A DNA stretch of 64,000 nt, taken from contig JAKSZP010000102.1 in assembly GCA_022478985.1 (NCBI GenBank), positions 141,834-205,833 of the forward strand. The letters are read 5' to 3'. A model generated the notes under the pieces. That model did not search any database, was not told the DNA's origin, and saw nothing but the letters and a program-made list of their open reading frames with translations. The DNA is from Massospora cicadina (Eukaryota; Entomophthoromycota; Entomophthoromycetes; Entomophthorales; Entomophthoraceae). The position numbers and the translations under genes are program-made. Below, piece after piece: positions 1-11,640 of this stretch (positions are counted from its first letter, which is position 1; each line of letters starts with the position of its first letter).

Positions 1-551
1 CCCACTATATATTCTTTAGGGTTCACTATAATAAAGTACAGTTAGTTAATACCACAGATATTAAAGAAGATAATAAAAAAATTATCCATTTGGGATATAG
101 TATAAAATAAAAACTGTCATCAGCTTCCATTGTGCTATTATGTCTCAAGTGATACTATTGCTGAGTGCAATAACTGGAAGACTCTTAGAGAAAAGAGTAA
201 AGATCCAAGTGGGGAACTAGAGAAGAAGGAGTCACAATTGGGGATAGCTGCCAACTGTGCGTTGGACTGAAGAGACTGTCACCAGGGTATTTCAGTGAAG
301 ATCGGGTGGACAAGACCATAGAGAACAAATCCTTACAAATATGACATTATGAGTATTTAATTAGGAATACTGGCCGAGCTTTGGGCCAAAATATAATAAT
401 TCATACTCAACTAAGGATAATAGTCTCCATACTATTATTGATTAATAATTCAACTACTATACAACGTGATGAAGTGCATTAGGAAACTGAACCTGTGCAG
501 TAAAAGGTTACTAATGTTGCTTTACAATAGCAACCAAAGTAAATTTTTACA
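1..551 (+). repeat. GYP-1 copy A 5' LTR, 3' part only
   Basis: Matches the last ~550 bp of the complete LTRs at 7863-9003 and 45453-46598. It ends TTTTTACA directly before the primer-binding site. A TATATATT run lies at 6-13 and an AATAAA at 30-35. The start of U3 is outside the window. Confidence 0.9.
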
Positions 552-575
552 AGTTGGTGCTCACTACATGGGTAG
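552..575 (+). other. GYP-1 copy A primer-binding site
   Basis: The sequence after the LTR contains TTGGTGCTCACTAC. The corresponding site in copy C reads TTGGCGCTCACTAC. TGG pairs with the CCA end of a tRNA, and the same TGCTCACTAC core is seen in GYP-3, so one tRNA species probably primes both families. The tRNA itself cannot be named here. Confidence 0.7.
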
Positions 576-597
576 TTGAGTTGAAGAATCTATAAGA

Positions 598-1800
598 ATG
601 GCGTACAAAGATGAGCTACGCAAACTGTGGACCAAGTTGGCCACTGTAAACCAGAATGCTCTAAACTCAATGGACAATCAGGAGTTTGTAGCCTTGGAAG
701 AATGAGTGGCCAAGGTGGATGAAAGAATAGAGAATGTAGTAAGCTTTGGGAACGAGTTACTTGGGAAAGTAACTTCGTTGAAAAAGAAAGAAGGGGACCT
801 CGTTTAAGAGGTCTTATACCTGAAAACAGAGTGAGAAGTGGATCGCGTTCATTTAAGAAATTTTGAGCAGATATAGAAAGATTAATCAAACAAGTGGAGG
901 AATTTAAAGCTCACAAATGTGCCTGTGAGCTCAATATGGCAAGCGATGCCAAAGAAAGGAGTTCTCACACAATACTTGGAAGCCAAATACCCCAAGGAAC
1001 ATTCCACCTGCTTTTGCTGCCATTTTGGAGATGACGCCCAAAGTCACTCCTCAAGTTAGCCAAGTGGCTGAACTGAGAGAATCGGCCAGAAAAAGATAGA
1101 GGAATTTAGGGCAACGCCAAAATTGCCAACGTTCCATCAGGATAATGCCACAGCGTTTTTCCAATTGTTTGACATGACCATGAATGGCTATGGGGATTAT
1201 CAAAAGTCTCTGACGGTCATGAATTGCCTAGACACTGACTGTCAAAGCTTATTGTTACCTCACCTGGAGGGGGACAGCTGGGCGTATGCTGAGGCAAAGG
1301 CAGCCATCATGAAATGGTTCAGGAGTCTGACATGCATGTCAAAACAAAAGCAGGAATTTATGGGAATCCAGTTCTATAAAGATGAGTCTCTAGATAGCTT
1401 TGCGGATCAGTTTTACTAAGAGTTGCAGATCCTGGTCAGAGCGAAAGTATTTAATGAATTTGATGCCAGAATCTCCTTGCAAGCTGCCCTTTGGCCCTAT
1501 TGTGATTTGCATCGCATGATGTCTTCTGTGTTTGCAACAGAAATGACTACCTCGCAAATGGTAGATAACTTGAAGATTTTGGGAGTGACATTTGATGCCC
1601 CAAATATATGCTTCAAGTCCAATATGGTACATAATCTGAATCCCACAAAGGGAAACGAAGGAGCTAAAGAGGTGACCAATCAAACCGTGCTGGGGAATAA
1701 GACCAAAAAATTCAGATGGTTAAACAAGAAGAAAAAGATCTGCTACCAATGTGGTGGGGAAGGACACTTCGCCATGCACTGTAAGAAGCTGAAGGATTAG
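598..1800 (+). pseudogene. gag: GYP-1 copy A gag (degenerate)
   Basis: Structural polyprotein that would assemble virus-like particles. The start is taken as the ATG at 598 (MAYKDELRKLW), the first ATG after the primer-binding site and equivalent to MSYKEELRKL in copy C. The N-terminal ~90 residues are charged and heptad-like, probably coiled coil, and contain stops. A capsid-like part follows at about 1123-1790, in two frames split by a TAA near 1417. It ends in a nucleocapsid CCHC knuckle, CYQCGGEGHFAMHC, at 1741-1782, followed by basic residues and a TAG at 1798. The knuckle spacing CX2CX4HX4C is intact. Stops and frameshifts make the copy non-functional. Confidence 0.88.
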
Positions 1801-2289
1801 ATCAACGTGGTTCAGGCCAAAGAGTCAGCAACCACCAAGGAATCAGAAAATGGCCTGCGGCCTAGATGGGGAACAGTCTAGAGCTGCGGAGAAAACTGTT
1901 CCTCCTGACATTATGAATGAAGAAATTGATATCAGTTTTTGTTCATAGATGAAAAACAGGATCAGCTGTATCAAGTGGTCAATTTGGATGCAAATGCTGT
2001 GACCAGAGCTAAGCGAAGAGAATCAATCACAAGATAATCAAAGAAGTTGCCCAGCCATACGCCTGACAACTGGCAGACAATATTTGACTGCCAAGAATCC
2101 TGAAGAATTATCTGATGTCCGTTTAGATGAGGCTAATTTGCCTATCCCCCTCAGCGCGATAAATGAATCATTTTTTGATTTATCAGCGCAAATTATTAAA
2201 GCCCTAGATTCAGCAATAAAGCAGCTATTCACTCAGTAAACACTATATTACAATACTCTGAGTGTAAATATATAGATATACTAAAGAGT

Positions 2290-5200
2290 TGAGTATGGGT
2301 GAGGGCGATTGTTGACAGCGGAGTGCCCATTAACATTGTCTCAACCAAGCTGGTGAAGAGGATGAAGATCTCGCCTGACTTGGAACACAAGAAGGATTAT
2401 GGGACATCTGGGCTGAACACCACCGTCTCCTGTGGAGTGTATAGTACATTGCCACTATGAATCAGGTCGTTGGTGGTATCTGCACCACAATAGTTTTGGC
2501 GAACCAAATCTATGACATTCTGATTGGAACATAATTTCTATGAAGATTGAGTTAAATGTAACTTTGAGGATAATACATTGACCATATTGGGTCAGACACT
2601 ATCATTGATATATCAGAAGGATGATGAAGCTCCGCTAAATTGGAGAAACAACTTCATCAATCTAATATACAATGATGGCATTATTCCAATTTGGTACCAA
2701 GTAGTTGGTAGAAAGTGACGTGAAATGCCGGCAGAAATTCTATAGAGCTGGGGAATTCCACTGAGGATCAAGAATGAGAGGACCATACTGCCAGGATTGC
2801 ATATGATAGTTGACATAGTTTTGACATTGGAGATACCTGAGCTGTTATATGGGGAGGTGGGAAGCCCCTGGAAGAAGTCCAAAGTGGAGCCATGGGTAGC
2901 TCCTGGGATAATAATGCTGGGCCATGGAGAAATTCGAGTTCTGGCGAATTTAAGTGAAAAGCTGATGAAGATCAAGAGGAATCAGATCATCACATTTATT
3001 AATCTGATAGCAATGGCCGAATTGAGATGATTCCACAATTTTGGGACCCTCACCAAAATGGGATTACTGTCTGGAGTAGCTGAAAGTATCAACCTATTGG
3101 TTGATCGAGAGCAGCTCACTGATCTATCAGAAGGCCAGAAATAGGAGGTGCTCAAACTATTCAAAAAGTATCAGAAAGTGTTTTCTCAGGGCGACACGAT
3201 TTGGGATGCACACAAGATGTAATCCACAAGGCTGACATGGGGAAAATTTGCCAATCAGGATGATACTGATTTGATGGTTGAGCGCAGCTGAAGCGGTAGT
3301 GCAAGATGAAATCAGCAAACTAGTGAAGCATGGGCTTCTAGTTCCATCATCAAGTCCCTGGGCGAGTCTGATTCTGATCATGAAAAAAAGGATGGATCTC
3401 GGGTTGGGACCATCTATTATTAAAAAAAAAGAAGTAGGATGGATCTAATTGGGTGGTAATTGACTACCAAAGGCTGAATAAAATTATGAAGAAGGATTCA
3501 TATCCCCTACCAAGGATTGACAATTCACTAGATCTTTTGGAAGAAGTGAAGTATTTCTCCATGATGGATCTGATATCAGGACATTGGCAGATCGACTTGC
3601 CAAAGAAAGACCAGGAAAAACGTGCGATTATTACCGCTCAGGGGCTATACCAACTGACTAGGATGCCCCAGGGTCTATGCAATGCGCCTGCAACGTTTCA
3701 GAGGGCCATGGATGCGATATTAAGCGACTTGAAGCTGTCATGCATCCTGGTATATCTGGACAATATAAACGTTTTCAGTAAGACGTTTACTGATCACCTA
3801 CATCACTTGGAAGAAGTATTCAAGAGAATGTCTGTAGCTAACCAGAAGATCAAGCCAAGGAAGTGCCACTTCTTTAAGAAAGAGTTGGAATATCTGGGAT
3901 TCATAATCAACTCCAGTGAATTGCAGCCACAAACCCAGAAGATAGCAGCCATAGAACGTATGGCTGTACCAAAGATTGTCCAAGGCATCCAAGTGTTCCT
4001 TGGGATGGTTGGATATTACAGAAGATTTATTCGGGACTTCGCCCATATAGCTGAGCCATTATTCCAATTTATTAAAGGATCCAAAAAAGGGTTTGTATGG
4101 AATGATTAGGCCCAGGACTCCTTTGATGAATTATGCCAGTATTTAATAGATTTGCCAATTTAAAAAATATCTGAATTTCAATCAGGAGTTTATTATTTAA
4201 ACTGATACTTCATTGACAGCGATCAGCGCCATACTGAGCCAAGTATACGAACTTGGGGATAAACATCCAGTGGCGTATTGTGCTGGACACTCTCAGCCGC
4301 TGAGAGGAACCACACCGTGACTGATCATGAATGCCTTTCATTCATTTATGCATGCAAGCAGTTTCAGGTGTATAACCACAGAATGCACTTTAAGGTGGTA
4401 ACAGACCACTCTTTGCTGCGTTGGCTGCACAATTTGAGAGAGCCAGAAGGACAACTGGCCCAATGGGCACTTAAGCTCCAGGCTTATGATTATGAGATTG
4501 TCCACTGAGCAGGGGCTTCTCACCAGAATGCAGATGGCTTTATGGTGGTTACCAATGGTCCAGAAGGTATACCCGCAGGCAGATGAGCTATTCCAGAGAA
4601 TGATCAACAGAAAAATCAGGGACAAGCCCCAAGAAATCCAAAGTGTGCTTTGAAAAGCAATGAAAAACACTGAGACTATGGATGGACAAGTATTCAATAT
4701 GATCAACAGGAAGCAGTTATGATTCCTAAAACCATAAGAAAGAGCAGCAATAGTACAAGCAGCTCACAAGGTTGTCGGGAATGGAGGCCTGAGGAAAACA
4801 ACTGACCATATTCGCCAGTACTATAACTGGGAATCTATCAACTACGATGTCACAGATTATCTAGCTTGCTGCATGGAATGCCAACTGCATAAACCACACA
4901 AGAATACAACTGTATACTGATTGGTCTGACCTGGATTCGCCTGGCACACAGTGTACATTTACATGATGGGACCGATGATGATGAGCGCAGGGGGAGTCAA
5001 GTACATCATAGTTGCCATAGACCATCTGACGAGATAGGTTTAGATGAAGGCACTAACTAAAGTAGAAGCTTCCTGTACCGCAAGGTTCATCCTGGATCAA
5101 GTAATATACCAGCATAGATTTCCGCAGGTCCTGCTTAGAGACAATGGGACCAACTTCACTTCTCATGTGATCCCAAGATTAAATGAGATAACGAGGATCA

Positions 5201-5812
5201 GAGGAGTCATCTCAGTACCTTACCAGCTGGAGACGAACGGACTGGTAGAATGGGTGAATGGAATGCTGGACGTGACGCTGAGAAAGCTAGTTGCAGGGAG
5301 AACTTCTGCGTGGGTAATGTACCTGAGTTTGGTGACGTTTGCCTACAATATTAGTCATCATATTGCAATGGGAAAGACGCCGTTTGAGTTGTTATACGGT
5401 AGAAAGGCCTCGTTGCCACTGAAATTATATTTGGTGGTGGAACATACATTGGGGATGAGTACTGAGAAATACCTGAACTGACTGACAAATATTCTGATCT
5501 TTATGCAATTGTAAGCATTTGATACAACCTTGAAGAAAAGGATACAAGTGAAATCAATGGATGATAAGAATTGACCAGTCTCAGCTGAATATCAAATAGG
5601 GGAAAGAGTTGCTTATTGAAATATGCATGATTTTGGAAGAAGAAACAAACTAGATGCATTGTGATCAGGTCCATTTGAAGTGATCTCCAAGATGGTGACT
5701 GATGCCTACTCCATCAAGAATCTCTTGGATGGAAGAGTTGTGAATTGAATCCACGCTAAGTATCTAAAGCGATGGATCAATGAAAATATAAAAGAGTTCC
5801 CGAAGGACTGAT
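2290..5812 (+). pseudogene. pol: GYP-1 copy A pol: protease, RT, RNase H, integrase (degenerate)
   Basis: Encodes the enzymes for reverse transcription and integration. The aspartic protease has its active site VDSGVP at 2311-2328 and a downstream VVSAP segment. RT is best read in 3453-4109 with the fingers (VIDYQRLNK), palm (FSMMDLISGHWQIDL) and catalytic box YLDN at 3753-3764, where the second aspartate of YxDD is replaced. RNase H is around 4190-4560 (TDHSLLRWLHNLREPEGQLA). Integrase carries a zinc-binding CCMEC near 4870, AIDH near 5018, RDNGTNF near 5137 and NGLVEW near 5240, which supply the D, D and E positions. The frame ends KRWINENIKEFPKD with TGA at about 5810. Many stops and frame changes are present. 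Confidence 0.92.
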
Positions 5813-5848
5813 GAACCATTAATTTGGTCATGTCCTGATGATTAGGTC

Positions 5849-5983
5849 AAGTCCAAAAAAGGACCTCTGAACCAATATAGGTGGTTAAGTCCGAAAAAGG
5901 ACCTCTGAATCATAAAAAACTGGCAGGTTTAAGTACCCAGGACCCAGTTTGGGGGAAAAATAAAAGAGTGGACCGCTGAACCA
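5849..5983 (+). repeat. Short hairpin repeats downstream of GYP-1 pol (copy A)
   Basis: Two near-identical ~26-bp units lie at 5849-5874 and 5887-5912. Each contains GTCC, an A-rich loop, GGAC and then CTCTGAA; a partial third unit lies at 5966-5983. GTCC/GGAC can form a short stem around an A-rich loop. The same units occur in copy C at 51853-51980, so they belong to the family. Role unknown. Confidence 0.7.
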
Positions 5984-6057
5984 AAACAAGGTCAAGTCCC
6001 ATGAAAATTAAAGAATAAAAAATAATAAAAATTGTTAAAATATATTGGAAAAAAAGA

Positions 6058-7850
6058 TTATAAACCGCATAGAGAAAAAACTGATATAAATTTATAATTT
6101 TTATTTTTGTTAATTGTCCTTAGTATGGGGATGAATCCGCTTATGTTGCCTCTTGGGGGAGGGAGGTTGGATTGCGGTAGGAATGAAAAGCAATTGAAAT
6201 TGATATGAGCTTGGATGCTAGTGAGGGCTAAACCTACATGAAACCATGTTCTTTGAGCAGATGCAGAACCCTGTGAGAAAGTGACTAGTGGAAGGGAAAT
6301 TGAGATGTCAGATGAAGCCAATTGCGAAACCCAGGAGTGGGGAGGAAAACAACAGTATAAAAAGAGGCAGTTGACAAATAACCCTGAGTAATCCCAATAT
6401 GGTACTGGAGCTGGAAGAGTAGCTCTGAGCGCCTGAAGATGGGCTTCAACAAGAACACTGGACATATGGGCTGGCAACAAAGAAGGGATGCTTGATGGGG
6501 GTTGCCAAATCATGCCCCCTATCAACGCCATCAGCGGAAGATACTGATTGGAAGCTCTGGAGAAGAGATAGTCATGCAGGGAGCAGATTGCATCCTACAA
6601 GCGATGACTATGGGCTTCTCAGAAGCAAAAGCTGAATTAATGATGGAACCCAGTTGAGGCTGGAAGCTTTGTGGACCAACTTTGAAGAACTTGTCCAGCA
6701 AAGTGAAGAGCATAAGCGGCGGTACCCTGATCCAGAATGTTATCAAGATCAAAGGGATTCAGCGCTAGGTTCAAAGCCTTGGTGACTTGTCCCTAAAGTT
6801 CAGAGTAGAGGAGCTCAAAGTGAATATTGTTACCGATGGTGAGCTTGGAGACCAGAACAGTGGGTTTTTAATATTGTCTGAGTTTGAAGAGGAACTCAGG
6901 AAGCAGGTCCAACCCAGAAAGCTATGAGCGATCAAGAGCAAACTGCATAATCTCAAAAGCATCTATGATGATGGTCGGTGCATCAGCAAAAGGAGCCAAA
7001 TCCAGGATAATTTCAAAGTGCAACTCTGGAATTGACGGCATAGGAAGAATTGGCTAAGAGTTATTTGAAACGGCTGTGAGCCTGGTTTTGGAGGGATTAG
7101 TTACCATTTCCAGTAATTCGATGGAAGGACTAGCTGCTGGTGCCAGACTAGGTGTATGAGTCCTGGAAGGACCATAGAAGTGGTTCCGCTGAGAATCCTG
7201 ACTCACCTGCTGGAAGAGACAGAGGTCTTGATCAGACAAACTATTCAGAAGCTGCTGGTATTGTGAATTAGAATTTGACATATGAGCTGGACAAGAGGTG
7301 GGATGTCAGAATTATATGGAAGTTGACATTATGCACTCTACAATCCATTAAGTTCCAATTTTGGAGAAATTAATCTCAAAATTAATGGGATAAGCTCTCC
7401 AAGGGATAAATTAGGAATGACTTATGCCAAGAGGTTATAGAAGAAATAATTAGGGTGAATAGAAATAAATATTCTTAATTGAGCCATGAGATAAACATTG
7501 ACGGCAAGAGTCTCCTGTCTAAGACAAGTAGAAAATCAGGAAACCAAGGATTCCAGACCAAGAATCTTAAATATGACAGCAGGTCGTATACCCTGATGGG
7601 GGAAAACTGTATCCCATGACTAATATCATCATGAGTAAATCAATTAGTCTGGCACAACAGTAGATTGTGGGGACCGCGCTCTGAGAAGGCAGTAGCGAGG
7701 AAGAAGAGTAAGAATGCCATATACCAAAGGTCAACCTGAGCAGCATTGAGTATTGTTGAGTGTACTCCACTTGAACCAATGAAACGTTTTGCCAAGTGTC
7801 CAAAGCGGTGTTCTCATGCCCTGGTCCTTTTCTCGCTGGAAATTTAGTCA
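6058..7850 (-). pseudogene. GYP-1 copy A antisense ORF region
   Basis: Between the end of pol and the 3' LTR, all ORFs of 60 codons or more are on the minus strand; none is on the plus strand. The best piece starts at 7281 (MSNSNSQYQQLLNSLSDQDL), continues with FYGPSRTHTPSL, and is followed in shifted frames by segments down to 6058 (for example LIGGMIWQPP and AHMSSVL near 6500). A separate minus-strand segment (GSSGVHSTILNAAQ) lies nearer the LTR, at 7567-7810. Copy C has matching segments in the same order (52251-53838). An antisense AATAAA-type signal lies near 6105, just past the end. I recognise no protein family. It is broken here by stops and indels. It could be an antisense accessory gene, a captured gene, or chance open frames. 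Confidence 0.45.
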
Positions 7851-7862
7851 ATAGGGGGGATA

Positions 7863-9003
7863 TGTTGAGATTTATGCCCATATTCCCAGCCTGCTAGATT
7901 ACCTGGTATCACTAGGGGAAAATTCCCTAAGGCGAAGTGAATCAGAAATTGGTTGACCCAAGTTTTGGAGTAACTATGTTTGGGATATTTGCATGGTCAT
8001 ATATCGGGGATCAATCTGGACTAATACTTAAGATCTCATCAGGTGGAGTTGCCAACAAAATAGGGGCATCTGATAGTGATTAACTATCAGGTATACCAAT
8101 TGGGATTGGTCAAGTTTCATCACTGACTGATTGGGAATGTATAACAAGTTGCAAGGCGAGTGATGACACTTACAACTAGAAAATTGATCAGTTGGTGAGT
8201 GACCTGCCTTAATGGGTAATAAGTTCCATTATCTAAGCAGGTCACTATCCAAATATGGTTGGTTCACACTGGATCAAGAGGGAAACATTAGGTACATGTT
8301 TTTGACTCTTTCCATTTTAGGTCTTGAGAATGTGCAATGATGGAATCCTAGCCAGGATGGGAAGACCATCGCTGCTGAGATAAGGATAATGATTGAATGG
8401 CAACAGCTGACGTTTCATTGAAGAGGTGTCAACTGAGGGTTAGACAGCCGAATTCCTCACTATATACTCCTTAGGGTTCACTATAATAAAGTACATTTAG
8501 TTAATACCACAGATATTACAGGAGATATTAAAGGATTATCCATTTGGGATATAGTATAGAATAAAAACTCTCATCAGCTTCCATTGTGCTATTCTGTCTT
8601 AAGGATATTATTGCTGAGTTTAATAATTGAAAAAACTCTTAGAAAGGAGTAAAGATCTGAGTGGGGAACTAGAGAAGAAGGAGTCACAATTGGGGGATAG
8701 CTGCCAACCATGCGTTGGACCAAAGAGACTGTCACCAGTTTACTCAGCAAAGATCAGGTGGACAATAGCATAGGAATGAATCCTTACCAGTATGACATTA
8801 TGAGTATTTAATTGGGAATACTGGCCAAGCATTGGGCCAAAATATTATAATCTAACCTCAACTACGGATACTAATCTCCATACTGTTATTGTTTATTAAT
8901 TTATTCTACTATACAATGTGATGAATTGCATGAGGTAACTGAACCTGTGATGTAAAAATGTTACTAGGGTTGCTTGCTGATAATAACCAAAGCAAATTTT
9001 ACA
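7863..9003 (+). repeat. GYP-1 copy A 3' LTR
   Basis: 1141 bp, starting TGTTGAGATTTATGCCC and ending TTTTACA. A purine tract (ATAGGGGGGATA, ~7851-7862) directly precedes it and would prime plus-strand synthesis. The TATA-like TATATACT near 8460 and AATAAA at 8485-8490 are only about 25 bp apart. It aligns along its length with the LTRs of copy C. Confidence 0.93.
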
Positions 9004-9171
9004 CCATTTTTGCTTTGGTTGATATTAATTAATTAGCAAATTTGGTAAATCCCTTCTCAACTTCAGGTTTGTTCAATGACATTGCCTATGATGCACTTTA
9101 CATTATGGCTTCAAGTTGCTCGTTCAATTGGATGATTACCAGATTTGGTGATATTATTGTGAACCTTAAAA
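9004..9171. other. Unique DNA between GYP-1 copy A and SUSHI-2
   Basis: 168 bp of AT-rich sequence between two element ends. I see no gene, repeat or recognisable element here. It ends CTTAAAA; the last five bases, TAAAA, are the left target-site copy of SUSHI-2. Confidence 0.6.
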
Positions 9172-10842
9172 TGTAAGTTCAGGGAGCTTTCCCTCTGCTT
9201 AGATTGGGTGGTTTTACCATTCCCCACAAAAAGTGTCTGAGAAGGGACATTGTCCCTCTTGTCTCACAGGGTGATCTCGTTTAAGTGGTATACGGACAAT
9301 GGGTAACAGCCCTCCCTTTGAAGATCCCACCACCTTTCCTTTAATTACTTCTGCCAATTTAGTATGGCAAATTGAGGAATTTGCGCCAAAATATTTGAAA
9401 GTTGGCATCGTATGGGGCAAGAGGTCTTCATAAAGTCAATGGCAATGAGTCCTTAAAATTAAGGTCTAAAAGCCTTAAACCTTGGCAACAAAGCCTGATG
9501 GCCGTGCGCATCAAGTAAATGGAGTATCAAGTGTCAAATGCTCGTCAAAACTCACCAGTGGTATCAGGCCATTTAGAAATTTTTCCACCAATTAAAAATC
9601 TGCCTCAAAAACATCAGAAATAAAGCCAGATGGGCGTGTCTCTAAAGAGATTGTGTCCAGTGTCAAATCCTCAACAAAACTTTCCAATGGCATTGGGTTA
9701 TTGGGAAATTTGTTGCCAAAACAAACATCCCTCAAAAACATTAGGAACAAATCCCGATGGGTGCATATATACTAAGACAAAAGTGCCTAATTTCAAATTT
9801 TAACAAAACTTGCTGATGGCATTGGGTCATCGTCAAAAGCCGCTGCCAGCCCAGAACCCTCCCCTCAAATATCAATGTCATTTTTAATTTATACTGAGTG
9901 GCCAAATGGACGCCAAAGTGACTAGGTGCCAGTTGGTTGGGCACCTTGAACCTGTTTCTGACCTTTTAGGACCGCCCTACGTAGGGTGACCTTTGGAGGT
10001 TCCTGCTGCCTGTTGGGCAAGAGGCTGTCACGATAATTGTTGTAAACGTGGTAAAACTGTAATTTGGGCATCTGAGGGCTAAAATACAGTAAATCCGCCA
10101 ATCATTGACTCTTTCAAAGTCAGATCAAATTAAGTTCATTTTCCTCCCCCTCACTTGAAGTTTTCCAGTTTAGGTCTAATCTTAAGGGTTACAATCCCAT
10201 GCTTTTCTAAGCTGTTACCTAAATCAGTCATCTATTTACGCAGTTAAAACACACTGAGGAAATCAACAGTCGATTTTCTTAATTTACCATTCATTAAAAA
10301 CCTCCTAAGCTCCCACTATTTTGATTTATTTCAAATTTTCCTTGCTGAACTCCCTATGGCATTAACAATGTGGCCCCTCGGGCCCCTATTAGCTGGGCAT
10401 TTCAGTCATTATATTAACACTAACTCCTACTGCAGTCAACTGGGTTTATCGTGTAAAGAATTTCTTAGAACTTAACCTAACTGTCAAGACTATCCACCAG
10501 CAGGATGTCAGTATCCTGTGGGCTCAAATATCCCACTCCAGGTGAGGGTCCGCCCCTCACCGCTGTTTTTGTACCCAGTTCTCCTATGGAGAGCCCCATA
10601 CTACCTGATCTTATTGTGCAACTCTCCACATTAAGAGCCGCCGGTAATGGAGTTGTAAAAGCATGGTTCCTTGCCAGTTTCGTTTTACGCTTGTGGCCCA
10701 CTGGCATTCAATTGTTACACATCTCCCTGTACAAGTCAACGTCGTTCAAGCAGTAATGCTTCTAGAATTCTGGCTTGTCTTTTGGGTGCTTTTTCATCCT
10801 GACTGGCAGTACATTCTAAAATTTATCTGCTGTCTCCTGACA
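9172..10842 (+). repeat. SUSHI-2 5' LTR
   Basis: Begins TGTAAGTTCAGGG and ends CTCCTGACA. It corresponds along its length to 22303-23967. TATTTACGCA near 10231 (TATTTAAGCA in the 3' LTR) may be the TATA-like element. The last ~180 bp (ORF 10663-10845) encode a peptide ending with TGA at 10843-10845, immediately past the LTR. Confidence 0.88.
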
Positions 10843-11022
10843 TGATTGACCATCCACTGTTTCCAGCCATTTCCACCCTTCTTGTAGAAAATGAAGCCTG
10901 CAGTGGTTACCCTTGACCAAATGAGCGTGCAGTCAGTAGCCTGACTTCTATTGTTCGTTTGTTCAAGTGCTGATTTTGTGAGCAGCGCTCATATAGCCTT
11001 GGAGTATTTTCTCCATGGTATC
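10843..11022 (+). other. SUSHI-2 leader before the GYP-2 insertion
   Basis: 180 bp of SUSHI-2 internal sequence between its 5' LTR and the first base of the GYP-2 LTR. It starts TGATTGACC and shows no TGG-type primer site. No clear coding frame. Confidence 0.55.
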
Positions 11023-11581
11023 TGTTATGGATTCAACTGCAATGACTGAAAATAATCAAAATCAAGAATTTGTGTCTCGTTCTAATGAGATCATAAAACA
11101 CCATCAATGCTATCCAATTCTCAGATAGCCTGACGATCAATCCTTTGGAGTTATTGGCCTCCCCTGAAGGATGAGACTAAGCAATCCAAACGAAAAACAT
11201 CCCACAAGAAGGTTGATCTCATCTAATAAGAAACTTATCAGATCTGACCATCACAAATATAGTAATAATAATCAGCAATATCAGCCATTTATTATGAATT
11301 ATCTTACCTCAGTTGAAGCACGAAAATCCTCATGAAGAACTACCAAATCTACCCCTTTAATTGTCCTTCATTTCTAACTAATAAAGTACCACTATTTTTG
11401 TCTCGTGTAGCTCAATTTTGGTCTATTCATAACAGAATTCTGCATTTCTAATTGAAATATATTATTACAACGGAACTAATAACTTCTTTGCCCTGTTTCT
11501 ATCTTTGCTAGAGCCACAAAACTTTAATTTTGTAGCCTTCATAGCACCTGAATATCAAAATTTCTAACGAAATTCCAATAC
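11023..11581 (+). repeat. GYP-2 5' LTR and adjoining primer site
   Basis: Starts TGTTATGGATTCAA, equivalent to TGTTGGGGATTCAA at 17410. Shared internal blocks include GTCTCGTTCTAATGAGAT, CATCCCACAAGAAGG and AGATCTGACCATCAC. The end is placed by the following CTGGTGCTCCCTGCC (11581-11595), a TGG-type primer-binding site like that of GYP-1. AATAAAG lies near 11380. The boundary is uncertain by 1-3 bp. Confidence 0.82.
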
Positions 11582-11640
11582 TGGTGCTCCCTGCCAGATC
11601 TGCTTATGAGGCTACCTGGTGAAAACATACTTTCACAATA

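Larger units (their letters stand above)
1..9003 (+). mobile_element. GYP-1 copy A, Ty3/Gypsy LTR retrotransposon
   Basis: Near-complete LTR element: partial 5' LTR, primer-binding site, gag, protease, RT, RNase H and integrase, a long 3' region with antisense ORFs, a polypurine tract and a complete 3' LTR ending in CA at 9003. The same architecture recurs in copy C (45453-62828), so the boundaries are supported by comparison. The left end lies outside the window, so the TSD cannot be tested; the right flank begins CCATT. Every frame has stops or frameshifts, so this is a dead copy. Pol domain order (protease, RT, RNase H, integrase) is that of the Metaviridae. Confidence 0.93.

Noticed and set aside
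5813..7862. An env-like gene after pol in GYP-1
   Set aside because: The plus strand has no open frame of 60 codons here in either copy, so no sense-strand envelope gene is supported; only antisense frames are open.
10843..10860. Self-priming site in SUSHI-2 like that of SUSHI-1
   Set aside because: TGATTGACC after the LTR has no convincing complement at the expected start of R; only a 7-nt match upstream of the TATA-like box was seen.
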